Source of the DNA: Flavobacteriales bacterium UBA958
GTDB lineage: Bacteria > Bacteroidota > Bacteroidia > Flavobacteriales_D > Crocinitomicaceae
NCBI GenBank assembly: GCA_002293045.1
Contig: DBCM01000035.1
Location: forward strand, 1-52,358
Length of the DNA stretch: 52,358 nucleotides
Direction: 5' to 3'
The notes below the pieces were generated by a model. It searched no databases and had not been told where the DNA came from. It was given only the letters and a program-made list of their open reading frames with translations. Each line of letters opens with the position of its first letter. Position 1 is the first letter of the stretch. This document shows, one piece after another, positions 37,601 to 43,630 of the stretch. The position numbers were made by a program, and so were the translations under genes.

Positions 37601-39692
37601 CGGATCCAACGGGATTAAACGCTCCTCCGGCAACGTTGGCCGTCCAATATCCGGTCACTACCCCTCCTGTTACGGTTCCGTTAAGTGGCACAGGGGTATT
37701 CAAGCAAAACGGCCCATACGAACCTGGAGTAACAGTTACAGGATTATTAACCACCACGGTCGATGCCACCGTGGTTGGACCGCACTCATTGGTCGCGGTA
37801 AGGTTGAAGGGAAAGGGACTACCCGTAGAAGACGGATACGTTACACTTCCCGGATTCAGGGTGTTGGCAGTGGTAGGATTAGGGATACTCCCTGCTGGAA
37901 TGGTGTTTCCGGGGTTGAAATCCCAAGCGTAAGTATTAGGTGACGTTCCATAACAGTTGTTCATAACAATGGTGGGCGAAATGGACCCCCCAGCGCAAAT
38001 TGGGCCCACGGCATTGATGGTAAATTGAGGAGGTCCTTTGATGGTGATTTGTTGAGTAAAAGTATCTGCAAGGCATGAATTCCCGATCACATTATTCGCC
38101 AAAGCGGTGATGAGTTGCACCGTGTAAACACCCGGACCGGTAAAGTTAAAACTGGGTGCGGCAAGATTCGAGTTTGCTGGTTGTACCGCAGGCCCCCCTT
38201 GAAACCCACAATTTTGGGGATTAGTTGAAGTAACGCTCCAGTTGTACACATTGCTGTTGGCACACCCGGGTACACTTGAATTATTGGTAGGGGTTATCTG
38301 AACCGGAACGCATGCGGTCGCTTGGGGCAAGGTGAAATTTGCGACCGTAGCGGCAACCACGCAAATGGTTTGAACAGTTGAATCAACCCCACAATCGTTT
38401 CCAACATGTAAAGTGAGCTGATAAGTCCCGGGGGCAGTCCATGTTACAGGTAGCTGTAAAGAACCTTGCGACCAAGATTGCCAATCATAACCAAATTGAG
38501 AATTTGGCAGAAAACCATTGCTAGCACCCAATGTCGCTCCGGCGCCAACCGTGTACCCTGAATTGGGTGTAATGGTCCAATAGTGACCATATAATGTGTC
38601 GCACGATCCGGAGGAAACATTTGACCCCGGATCAGAAATATCATTGTACTGAATAGTTTGATTCACGCAAACCGGCGAAAAAGGGGCAGGCGAAGCAACA
38701 AAATTGGCATCCACGCTATTCGCCACAGATATTGGTCCTATTGCTCCAAAAGTTCCTTGAGGACTACACCCATTGATTGCCAAAACTTGAATAGCATAGG
38801 CGTTTTGATATACTGATGATTGAATAGTAGAGTTTACGCCACATGAAGTATTCGTGAATTGATGAAAAATAGTATCCAAATTATTCGGCCCCAGTCCATT
38901 GATAACAGTTGTTGGTGAACCATCGTTATAAATTATTTGAAATGTTGTACCTATAGATGGTGTAGTTGAGGCCCCTAATGTAAATGAATAATTATTTGGT
39001 AGGCACGAAGATGAACCAGATCCTGCTAAGGTAATAGCTGGCGCAAAATTACCAACGTAAACTTGATACGTAGAGGTGGTAGAACAGCCCCCAGGAAATG
39101 TTACGGTGTAAGATAATGTATAATTACCTTGTCCCATATAAGTATGCGCCCACTGCGGGGAAGTAGCCGCAGGATTTGTTGAAGTTGTATTGTCTCCCCA
39201 ATTAATCAAGTAAGTAGTACCCGCTGGATTTGAGGCCATGTTTGGATCGGTAAACGAAAAGTTACCGATAGAGCTCCCACCACATTTACGAAAAATAGTT
39301 GCGCCATTATAAACAATACTTGAATACTGCCCAATATTCTGCATCGTTAAAACTGCCAAAGGTGCGACATTGTTTGTAACAATTATATTTACCGTTGATG
39401 TAATACCAGCTCCAAGACTTAATGTCGTTGTAAAATTACCAGCATTGTTATATGTTACTGTATGCGGGCCAATTTGATTTGAAGTATTGGGAGTTCCACC
39501 TTGAAATGTCCAATTGTAGTTTGTGTTGTTATTGGTTCCAGTTGAAGTATTGGTGTAAGTTATAGTATTACCCTGACAAATGCTAATCGTATTGTTATTT
39601 CCAGCAGGTGAGGTGGAAAAAGATGCGGTAGCTTGTGCCAGCGCCAACAAGGGCATAAACAACAAAAAAACTAACGCCTTCAACGGATTCAT
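25668..39692 (-). CDS. Giant T9SS-exported adhesin with about 34 Ig/PKD-like modules and type B sorting domain
   Basis: 4674 aa. A signal peptide (1-20, ends ALAQA) is followed by PKD-type domains (about 25-200) and other Ig-like units to about 640. About 34 PKD-like/Ig-like modules of 85-95 residues (about 640-3840) come next, each with an xxxxICSGxx start, a WT/AW core and an ITVNP end, and usually two cysteines. Then come eight PKD domains with W(D/N)FG(D/N)G motifs plus one degenerate copy (about 3845-4560). The type B CTD (about 4586-4674) has VPNAFTPDADGEND, FNRWGEEVF, WDGKYRG and PVGVYSWKI. It should be exported by the T9SS and tethered at the surface as a long fibre-like adhesin, as SprB is in gliding bacteria; that role is inference. 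Residues about 552-3581 contain no Lys and one Arg. Confidence 0.95.
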   Translation of the reverse strand: MNPLKALVFLLFMPLLALAQATASFSTSPAGNNNTISICQGNTITYTNTSTGTNNNTNYNWTFQGGTPNTSNQIGPHTVTYNNAGNFTTTLSLGAGITSTVNIIVTNNVAPLAVLTMQNIGQYSSIVYNGATIFRKCGGSSIGNFSFTDPNMASNPAGTTYLINWGDNTTSTNPAATSPQWAHTYMGQGNYTLSYTVTFPGGCSTTSTYQVYVGNFAPAITLAGSGSSSCLPNNYSFTLGASTTPSIGTTFQIIYNDGSPTTVINGLGPNNLDTIFHQFTNTSCGVNSTIQSSVYQNAYAIQVLAINGCSPQGTFGAIGPISVANSVDANFVASPAPFSPVCVNQTIQYNDISDPGSNVSSGSCDTLYGHYWTITPNSGYTVGAGATLGASNGFLPNSQFGYDWQSWSQGSLQLPVTWTAPGTYQLTLHVGNDCGVDSTVQTICVVAATVANFTLPQATACVPVQITPTNNSSVPGCANSNVYNWSVTSTNPQNCGFQGGPAVQPANSNLAAPSFNFTGPGVYTVQLITALANNVIGNSCLADTFTQQITIKGPPQFTINAVGPICAGGSISPTIVMNNCYGTSPNTYAWDFNPGNTIPAGSIPNPTTANTLNPGSVTYPSSTGSPFPFNLTATNECGPTTVASTVVVNNPVTVTPGSYGPFCLNTPVPLNGTVTGGVVTGYWTANVAGGAFNPVGSGGANSGALNATYTPPAGYAGNIILTLTSGQPAAPCQAVSATTTLVFNPVATASAGAYPNGACMNGTLALNGSIGGAASSATWTSSVGGSFTPNANALNATWAPPANFTGTATLTLTTNDPAGPCNPAVATINITVHPLPVATAPQSVGPICSGGNTVINVTSTINPTSFAWTAAFPAGVTGTASGTLNPGSGSATLTTAITNNTNAPQTVTYTFIPSSNGCPGSPVTTQVVVQPVAVVGPFSPIAVCPGATITPPVFVSNPNGASFGWVSSNPAGIGSPPNGSGQMSPWTAPANNSNTTVSTNIAVTPTFNNCPGTTVSFVITINPTPTITNNNLSQSICSGASTAAVTWTSNLAGTTYAWTGVASDPTVTGFTASGSGNLPVMAITNSSNAVQTVTYTVTPTRNGCSGPAITYTITVNPIPQLTLSQNQTVCGGVATAPSAFQNTVAGGSYTYALQSPGAVPATLTGYPTTGSGQVPASTINNSGTNPYTLSYTITPTANGCSGTSATYSITVNPAPVTTFSPANQSICSGQNTNGVTLGSSTAGVTFTWSIPGGVPAGLANVNVTSGTSSIPAYQNLTNNTIAPLVLTVVAVATTGGASQCAGSPSSYTITVNPVPTAVATFVSNDTICSNSTIDISLTSNTPNTSFTWTAVNGVNTSGGANSVNPGISIQQSLVNNSTNYGNVTYTITPVVAGACPGQPIQAVAYVHPVATIAALTSPTVCPQATITPTVFVSTPNGASFTWTVTNAQIGVAGPGNGQIAPWTAPANNTNAPITGTITVTPTFNGCVGTANNFTVTINPTPTVTNNTLAQSICSGANTSAVTWTSNLGGTTYAWTGVASDPSVTGFTASGSGNLPVMAVANSSNAVHTVTYTVTPTNSGCVGLPITYTITVNPIPQVTLSQSQTVCGGVASASSAFTNSVAGGSFTYALQGPGGIPATVTGYPSNGSGQIPVATITNSGTNPFTFNYTITPIANGCNGAVATYSITVNPAPTVTFSIPNETVCNNGNSQAVTISTATANTTFAWSVQNPLPNGLGAVQPTSGNTSVIPSFTGLTNNTNQPISFTITAIASTTGSAVCPGVPNTYTITVNPTVTALATFVSNDTLCNNTQLNVALSSVTPAVQYTWTVVATNGITGASPSGAPAAVIQQTLANATSSMGSVTYTVTPQIGVCNGTVLTVPVYVNPVAVMNPMVNLTACPTQALSPAAFGSVPAPATFTWTNSNQQVGIPASGNGNIATWNAPANNTLANLSATVTVTPTYNGCVGTSSNFSITIYPTPTVTNSPLNQTVCEGVATSPISFTSNLNGSSFAWNYLASGANLSGFNAGNGSNPLPPMTVAHSGNTPQTVTYSVIPTSTNNCSGTAVTYTINVNPNPSVSNVVDQVICSGTSTTLSSYQNNVAGGGFTWSLLNANIPNTVSGFLAPSGNNQLAAAVVSNSGTQPYTLNYLITPNAAGCNGQPDTLSITVMPAPALQFMGGPNQSICSGQSTSSINMTSTTPNVTWSWTVTASNNVSGVNPNSGSSATIPSFTLTQVTNTPQSVTISAQANTTNGGCQGAASTYTITVNPIPTVTPTVSPASTICSGSNVTLSLSSNVAGTTYAWTSNASAGVTGNTNSTGSTISNTLVNATSNTGTVTYAITPTANTCSGAAVTTTISVNPVAQMTGLNNISVCPGNNIAPPAFQSIPAGASFTWTNSNTNIGIQASGQGNLVPWNAPINNTVNPIVGLIIITPTVGNACAGVNDTIVVTVFPSPQITNSPLQQTLCEGAPTAPVNITSNLAGSTLTWNFLTAGGGLSGHPVGSGSNTIPAITFSNNASSQQTAQYTLTATSTNQCPSAPVTYTFNVNPIPVLNNPGGQTVCSGLPTVQAAFAADVQGTSFTWTAITPPAGLSGFTASGTGNLSPMTILNSTPNPLQLVYSVTPSANGCSGAPLNYTITVNPSPTVIFSTVNQTICSGASSTLVNLTTTTNNATIAWSVSVPGGLQGVNTLSGTTQIPAYSLINNTQGNLTATFTATASTAGGTVCPGVSTTYTITVSPQNGISVVAVDSSICSGANAQITISSNTAGLTYATTVAASQGITGASNVNGPQISQTLLNSGNTQGTVTYTVTATAPPGSSCPSQTATLPITVEPVASVQYSVPSQSLCSGASSQLVNLSSNVVGASITWAASVPNGLSGMSLQGGTTIAAAPITSNLNTSAVIGITSSAVINGCTGPVANGQITVFPNPGLTITPPNDTICSGVAAVASLTSNVANTTFAWTISSNPSIGGASNGSGATINQVLTNNSAQIQQLTYSITTNGPGPNNGCPGQAGTYNIWVNPVASVGFSQLNQTLCSGTSSLAVNILSPTPNAQISWTANIPAGITGAAANGVNTIPVQSLVNNTQGPLTVVYTVNVATQAGNCQGQAATYSITVNPIPVLSFSQNPQVLCSGSNSVAVSLQSNLNAGIPGNIAYTWSANQPVGVSGMATSGTNTIPVQTLTNNTAAPVVLSYTATLTYTNNNIACNGTGGTYLITVNPLPQVTATVSSPIICSNDTASICFTSPVANANFTWTVVASNGITGAQNGTGSCLNQILVNNLLTQGTVVYTVTASANNCTGSPVTSTVSINPNPSVTQVNNIVVCPGQAIPTINFTSTPAGASFLWTNSNQTIGLIGNGSGSISGWQAPVNVSGGAFIGTISVNGTLNGCSGANMSFTVTVNPTPVLTLNPQVQTLCSGTTASVLCTSNVASTSLTWIQASTNVSGASNGNGTTVNGVYTISQTLTSTINAPGSVSYTITPAALGCVGISEQATVTVNPIPVASVNPGSQSICSGTSTSLILSGNMPGITYGWTVSANNNIIGAFSGSNDTIAQLLTNSSTGNQVITYSITPSLNGCVGAAVNVPITVKPTPILTTNVANNTICSGTSTNIALSSNVLNTTYAYTVNPGPGVQGAGSGISNPIVQQLTNNTLNPSQVTYEITPSANACDGAMVSVTITVNPVATVIPSQNSVTICSGQSVNLQLSSNSPGALFNWSVSSNAQLTGQAAGSGNSINQSITNNSFAVQNFYYVVTPVFGVCPGTQDTIPVTVNPLPQITTGPAVNTCASTPPFNLTGFTPPGGTWSGTGITNGQLATFSPAVSGVGTFTLTYSYTNPATGCSNTAPLTLTVNPLPIPSFTMDTLKCVNTTVNIVNTSTGANAYSWDFGNGAVSNQVNPLYQFPQGGVYTVWLTATSPQGCVDSVSHVIQVVSTPSTSFTASSYAGCGPLSVNFTNTSSGFGISSYFWNFGFPANGPFSSAQNPGAVTFQPPLLQDTNYVISLSATNLCGTTNVLDTILVHPLPIASFATTVNTGCSPLPVGFQNLSLGSPTNYIWNFGDGQFSTQVSPTHTFVYGPNDTIFNVALIAINACGSDTAYYPIHVFPNTVSSFFNTNPTVGCAPLNVQFTNYSQGGNLNYFWSFGNGQVSNSQSPSHLYTSAGTFVAQLVVDNGCSYDTSTITITVLAKPQVAFTVVNDTLCTGQAFQFTNISSQLSNSVWNFGDGVGSNVYSPSHMYSSGGTYLVSLIGTSAANGCTDTASQFVHSIPSPVLAYDTLVYEGCAPLVVSFNELSGTATSALWDYDDGSIGIAPSNVHTYPNPGSYTPQVIAFNTFGCTDTANFTVVVHEVPVVDFDVADKTSCVVPFLVTPVNNSQGAIVYDWDFGNGSGSNQFEPTATYTQTGNYLLVLMGYNQFGCGDTTFQNIIVNPIPNSQFLPDTTAGCEDLTVSFTNNSTNGNLYFWNFGDGFSVQSLNPTHTYTEPGVYDVTLITTNMFGCVDTTINQALITVYQQPTAGFTVFPSIVYTEDPFVEITNTAQNYNTGEYYLGNGIVSGITLEQYSYGSSEAGEYTISQVVYNNFGCSDTAYQVIQLNLSPTLYVPNAFTPDADGENDSWIPVATAMFSIEVSVFNRWGEEVFTTTDLSKTWDGKYRGQDCPVGVYSWKIVARDINQELIIKSGHIVLLR
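31210..36905 (-). repeat. Four copies of a 1.43-kb five-module super-repeat in the giant adhesin gene
   Basis: Equivalent module boundaries recur at about 36905, 35475, 34040 and 32620, ending near 31210, a period of about 1430 bp (about 477 aa). Each copy has the same order of module types. The first is a CP module (VCPxxxITPPxF, NGASFxW). It is followed by TNNxLxQSICSG, QVTLSQxQTVCGG, a TFS type and a VSNDT type. The units still share long DNA blocks, for example 34921-35200 with 36351-36640. Later copies are more diverged. Confidence 0.8.
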
Positions 39693-39976
39693 AGATTAGG
39701 TAAGCGAAATTACGAATAATAACTATAAAAAAGCCTTAATCTCGCGGAATCTTAACGGTCATTTGCGTTCACGGTTGCTTGATCTTTTTGTTGGAAATGT
39801 GAATATAATATGGTCTTAATGTCTCCCATCGAGAATGCCTCTAAATCGCGCCCTAACAGGGAGTCTCAATAATTCAGTGCGTAGCCAAAAATTACATTGA
39901 CAACCTATTTAAATAAAGCCAGACTTGAGGAAAAAAAATCAGCTTAAAAAACAAAGAAGTATTGCGTTGAGATGTA
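39693..39976. other. Intergenic region upstream of the giant adhesin
   Basis: 284 bp without a supported gene. On the minus strand a TAATTTCG at about 39707-39714 resembles a -7 box with one mismatch and could drive the adhesin. No terminator hairpin with a T-run was recognised for either neighbour. Confidence 0.45.
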
Positions 39977-40516
39977 CTAATTTCTGCGAACCGGTTGCTC
40001 TTGGATTATTTCCTGTTTGACCCATTTCCCATCTTTCCAATAGGATTTATTGCTCCCCGGAAAAATCACATGGTCTTCCGGATGTTGAATATCTTCCTTC
40101 CAATGAGGTTCATTGTTGATGACGAAGGTAAGATTAGAAGTATACCAATACCTGCTGCCATCGGGAGTTAATGTAATCGTCAACAAGGCAAGGGCGCCAT
40201 TTTCATGGGATTGACGCAAATCTGTAATGCTTGAATAGCTTGAACGGATATCCTCGATCGTGAATGTTATCTGACCAAAGGGGTCATACAATCGAACAAA
40301 ACGCATATTTTCGGCATTCCAATAGGTCATCACCACGGAAGGTTTACTTGAATTTTTATAGTAATAAACCGTAGAATCCATGGGTTTTTGTCCTGCTGAC
40401 AAACGATCCTTTTCCGCGGCAGTTTTTGCATCACGCAGGTTGGAACAAGCTACCGCCCATAAAGCAAGGCTTAATCCTAAAAATTGGCTCAAAAGCCTAT
40501 TTGGTCTTTCCATCAT
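39977..40516 (-). CDS. Lipoprotein of unknown function
   Basis: 179 aa from the ATG at 40516 (the next codon is also ATG; an upstream TTG at 40525 is less likely). The N-terminus has basic residues, a hydrophobic stretch and a lipobox ending WAVACS, so it should be a lipidated envelope protein. The mature part is polar, with TVYYYKNSSKPSVVMTYWNAENMRFVRLYD and a C-terminal basic tail (QPVRRN). No family is recognised. It lies just upstream of the giant adhesin in the same direction, separated by 284 bp, so a link is possible but unproven. Confidence 0.65.
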   Translation of the reverse strand: MMERPNRLLSQFLGLSLALWAVACSNLRDAKTAAEKDRLSAGQKPMDSTVYYYKNSSKPSVVMTYWNAENMRFVRLYDPFGQITFTIEDIRSSYSSITDLRQSHENGALALLTITLTPDGSRYWYTSNLTFVINNEPHWKEDIQHPEDHVIFPGSNKSYWKDGKWVKQEIIQEQPVRRN

Positions 40517-40592
40517 ATGGTTCAATGTATATCGAAGATGGGTTGAAATGGTAAAAACCGATTAATAACGCCCAATTAATGAATCTTTCAAT

Positions 40593-40622
40593 AAAAAAAA
40601 ACGGAACCTCTTAGGGTTCCGT
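40593..40622 (-). terminator. Intrinsic terminator after the 270-aa lipoprotein gene
   Basis: 8-bp stem ACGGAACC/GGTTCCGT (40601-40608 with 40615-40622), a 6-base loop, and on the minus strand a run of eight Ts. It lies 21 bp after the stop of the gene at 40644. Confidence 0.85.
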
Positions 40623-40643
40623 AACCAAGTCAAATTATAATCA

Positions 40644-41456
40644 CTATTGAATAATCCGTCTTGTATCCAAATCAATTTGGTAGGTTTTGTTTCTGCGCTT
40701 AGTGGTTGCCTCTGCGATGTTATCGCAGGTTCCATTACCAAAATCTAGAAATACACCACGAGTTGCACTACCAATATCAACTTTACCAGATAATGGATAT
40801 TTACACTGACCTGGTTTCAGAACTATCTTTTCAGTTATGGTATGTGGGATTTCTATTCCTCTTCTGCCAATGGCAGTTCCTGAACCGGTCACATGAAATT
40901 CATCGTCGCTAATATCACAGGTGGAAATTCCTGAAATCCATTCGCGATATCTTGTAAAATTTCTGCTGCGTGTGAATTCTGAACTACTTGCCGTGATATC
41001 TCCTGTTATTTTAACAACCATATTACCTAGATTGTTGGGGCCGATATTTTCAGCATCTCGAGAGCCTTCTATTTTGACCTCGTTGATATAAAAATTATCA
41101 AATGTCATGGTTCTCGTATTTCCCGTAACACGCATATCACCCGAAACATTGATGATTATTTTCCCTTTTTTTGTGAGTCCATTTTGTCCAACACATCCCG
41201 TTCCATAATCAATCGTAACTATTTTTGGAAACGTATTGGAAGTTTCAGTGACCACTGCGCATGGAGCTAAAAGTGATGCATAATCAAAACCACAGGGGTT
41301 GGAAGCAATTTCCTCTTCAATTAAGAAATCATTATCATTCATCTCCATTTTTAATACATCCTCCGAATCAGATTGCGTTTCTTCGTTAAACTTATTACAT
41401 GAAGCAAGGTTGAACAAAGTACTTGCAGTAAATACCAAATAAAAGATTTTTTTCAT
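40644..41456 (-). CDS. Lipoprotein of unknown function
   Basis: 270 aa with a lipoprotein signal peptide (MKKIFYLVFTASTLFNLASC, lipobox LASC, Cys20) and an acidic linker (about 25-48). A mature domain rich in beta strands has IDYGTGCVGQNGLTKKGKI, where newly made strands alternate charged and hydrophobic residues, and a duplicated theme of FDNFYINEVKIEGSR and DFGNGTCDN. The sequence type, with FGNGTCD near the end, is common in Bacteroidota lipoproteins of unknown role. It is followed by an intrinsic terminator and preceded by the barrel/sigma pair in the same direction, which makes cotranscription with them possible. Confidence 0.75.
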   Translation of the reverse strand: MKKIFYLVFTASTLFNLASCNKFNEETQSDSEDVLKMEMNDNDFLIEEEIASNPCGFDYASLLAPCAVVTETSNTFPKIVTIDYGTGCVGQNGLTKKGKIIINVSGDMRVTGNTRTMTFDNFYINEVKIEGSRDAENIGPNNLGNMVVKITGDITASSSEFTRSRNFTRYREWISGISTCDISDDEFHVTGSGTAIGRRGIEIPHTITEKIVLKPGQCKYPLSGKVDIGSATRGVFLDFGNGTCDNIAEATTKRRNKTYQIDLDTRRIIQ

Positions 41457-41523
41457 GATATAAAATTTTATTGTTTTGATTGTTTGAGGACTATTTTAAG
41501 AAAAAGGTTGGTTGGGCTAATTT

Positions 41524-43014
41524 TTATTTTTTAAAATCATACCTAAATCCAACCAAAATACTTGACCCAGCCATTCTAATAGAATATCCATTTGCATTTA
41601 TAAATTGATCGAGCGGGACAAAATATCCGGCTTCGCTATAGAAACTCCAATTGTTTTTTGCAGATGTTTCAATACCAAGAGCTAACATTCCTTGTAGAAT
41701 CAATCGGCTGTTTGGACGATTTAAATTGAGCTGGATATTTCGTGTTATTCCGTTTTCCATAACATCAATAGAAAGGGATCTCCTTCCCAAAAACTCCATG
41801 TTCAAACCTGTTTTAAAATATGGTGATAATCTTTCATCTGTAAATCGATAAGTGATTCCTATAGGAATAGAATAGAGTAAAAATGCATGGTTCAATCTGA
41901 TTTTGTAAATTCCAGCTGTACCGTTAGTGATGCTTTGAAGGAGTATTGGGTCGGAGGTACTTGCCTCTCCGGAAGTAGTTTTCAATCGAATATCATTGGT
42001 TGTCGGTTCGATTTGTAAATATTTAAAAAACCAACGGGATTGAAAATCTCCTCCCGCCAATTGAAAACCCGTATTTAGGGAAATTCTTTTTTTTATGTGG
42101 TAGTTTATGGTTGTTTGGAAACCAAACTTGGGTAATGAAGCTCGGCGTTCACCAACAGCATTCGAGTAGTTACTACCGCTATTAAACGTGCCGGATACAA
42201 TTCGGATGTTTCTTCCAACTAACGGCGCTAGTTGAACTGAAAAGTAGGGCTTGAATTCTAATGCTTCTTTCTTAATTAATTCCAATTTTTGTGGCAATTT
42301 CGCTGTAGAAAGTAATTGAATTGGCAACAAATTTAAACGTATGGACGTGTCTAAATTTCGACCGTTTTCAGAGAGCCTTTGCGTGTACTCCGCGGTTATT
42401 GTTGTTTCATTTGCGGTTTTTTTATGTTTTGAAGAGTCTTGATTTTTATTTCCACTGATTTCTGTACTTAAATTAAATTTATCCCTTGAAATAGGGTTTT
42501 TATTTTGATGTTGTTTTTCGTTTTCATACATCCTCGTTTTTCCAAATTTATCTGATTTACTGATGGATACGTGGCTCTGATTTTTTATTTGAGTTGATTC
42601 ACTTTTTTTCGAGTTAATCGAATCGAACAATTTGAATTTATTGGCTGCGCTTGGCGTTTGATTAACCCTATCTGAATGCTCATTTTTCTCGGTCAAAATT
42701 ACCTTATGATGGGAATTACTACTCAGGCTCTTATCAGAAATGTTTGCATCAATTGGATTATTTTGAACTGCATTTTTCGATTTGATCTTTTTATCAGGAT
42801 TCGGCGATTTTCGTAAGAAGAAGATTCCCAATCCTGAAATCAGTAATGTGGATATAATGATTAATGGACTGATTAATCTTACCTTTTTTTCTGCGAAAAT
42901 AACATGCTCAATTGCTTTCCAATTTTCATCTTTCGGCAACTGGCTGTCCTCTTCAAATTGAGAAGCCAATGCTCCCCCCCATTCATCGTTCGATTGCATA
43001 GTATCTTTATTCAT
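41524..43014 (-). CDS. Single-TM protein with C-terminal outer-membrane beta-barrel-like domain, probable sigma-factor partner
   Basis: 496 aa with no signal peptide. A cytoplasmic N-terminal segment (1-46, including EWGGALASQFEEDSQLPKDENWKAIE) precedes one membrane helix (about 48-67, LISPLIIISTLLISGLGIFFL region). A long polar, low-complexity Lys/Ser/Asn-rich linker follows (about 70-225), then a strand-rich domain (about 250-496; PYFSVQLAPLVGRN, GFQTTINYHIKKRISLNTGFQLAGG) ending in VGFRYDFKK, like a PorT-type outer-membrane barrel. It overlaps the sigma gene by 8 bp. Cotranscription and the TM topology fit an anti-sigma role with the cytoplasmic part holding the sigma factor and the barrel acting as sensor; this is inference. 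Confidence 0.8.
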   Translation of the reverse strand: MNKDTMQSNDEWGGALASQFEEDSQLPKDENWKAIEHVIFAEKKVRLISPLIIISTLLISGLGIFFLRKSPNPDKKIKSKNAVQNNPIDANISDKSLSSNSHHKVILTEKNEHSDRVNQTPSAANKFKLFDSINSKKSESTQIKNQSHVSISKSDKFGKTRMYENEKQHQNKNPISRDKFNLSTEISGNKNQDSSKHKKTANETTITAEYTQRLSENGRNLDTSIRLNLLPIQLLSTAKLPQKLELIKKEALEFKPYFSVQLAPLVGRNIRIVSGTFNSGSNYSNAVGERRASLPKFGFQTTINYHIKKRISLNTGFQLAGGDFQSRWFFKYLQIEPTTNDIRLKTTSGEASTSDPILLQSITNGTAGIYKIRLNHAFLLYSIPIGITYRFTDERLSPYFKTGLNMEFLGRRSLSIDVMENGITRNIQLNLNRPNSRLILQGMLALGIETSAKNNWSFYSEAGYFVPLDQFINANGYSIRMAGSSILVGFRYDFKK

Positions 43015-43549
43015 GTACCATTTTTTTAGCGATTACAATTTCTTTTTCTAATGCCTCTCTTATCTCTCTTCGAGCATGAAAGAATTGCGATTTCGAGGTC
43101 CCTTCTGCAATTGAGAGCATTTCAGCTATTTCTTTGTGTGTAAAACCATCAATCGCATGAGCAACAAAAATTTGCTTTCTCCCAGCAGGCAATCTTTCAA
43201 TAAGAAAAGTTATTTCCTCTTTATCCAAAGATTGGAGCATCGAAATATCAATAGGTTCATACTTTATTTCAATATTGCTATTCGCTAATTTAGTCTTACG
43301 AAAACTTGATAAAATACAGCGAACGGTAACCTTGCGCATCCAACCCTTAAAACTTCCTTGCGATTTAAAAGAATGAAGATTTCGGTAAATTGTAATAAAA
43401 CTTTCTTGTAGACTATCTTGTGCGTCCACCACATTTTTGTGATAACGCAAGCAAACGGCATATAGCCAACCTTTATTTTGTTCATATAATTGCTCGCAAG
43501 CTCGCTGGTTTCCCTCGATACATGCTTGTATCAATTCCTCTTCCGTCAA
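43007..43549 (-). CDS. ECF-type RNA polymerase sigma factor
   Basis: 180-aa extracytoplasmic-function sigma factor. Region 2 (about 8-75) has ACEQLYEQNKGWLYAVCLRY and DAQDSLQESFITIYRNLHSFK, where DAQDxxQE is the core-binding segment. Region 4 (about 120-172) has LPAGRKQIFVAHAIDGFTHKEIAEMLSIAEGTSKSQFFHARREI, with the DNA-recognition helix. The start is TTG at 43549-43547: it follows directly on an in-frame TAA, and the resulting TEEELIQACIEGNQ is the usual family N-terminus. The following gene overlaps by 8 bp, the usual sigma/anti-sigma order. Target promoters are unknown. Confidence 0.93.
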   Translation of the reverse strand: MTEEELIQACIEGNQRACEQLYEQNKGWLYAVCLRYHKNVVDAQDSLQESFITIYRNLHSFKSQGSFKGWMRKVTVRCILSSFRKTKLANSNIEIKYEPIDISMLQSLDKEEITFLIERLPAGRKQIFVAHAIDGFTHKEIAEMLSIAEGTSKSQFFHARREIREALEKEIVIAKKMVHE

Positions 43550-43630
43550 TTAATCACGAATTAATTTTAGTTTACTGATGCAAAAAAATGTGAAATAGTT
43601 GGTTTTCCATTTAAAAAGAAATATTGGGCT

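Noticed and set aside
26000..39000. Many plus-strand open frames and other minus-strand frames inside the giant gene
   Set aside because: They are frame shadows produced by a repetitive, charge-poor coding sequence. They lack starts with binding sites and have low-complexity, unlike-protein composition.
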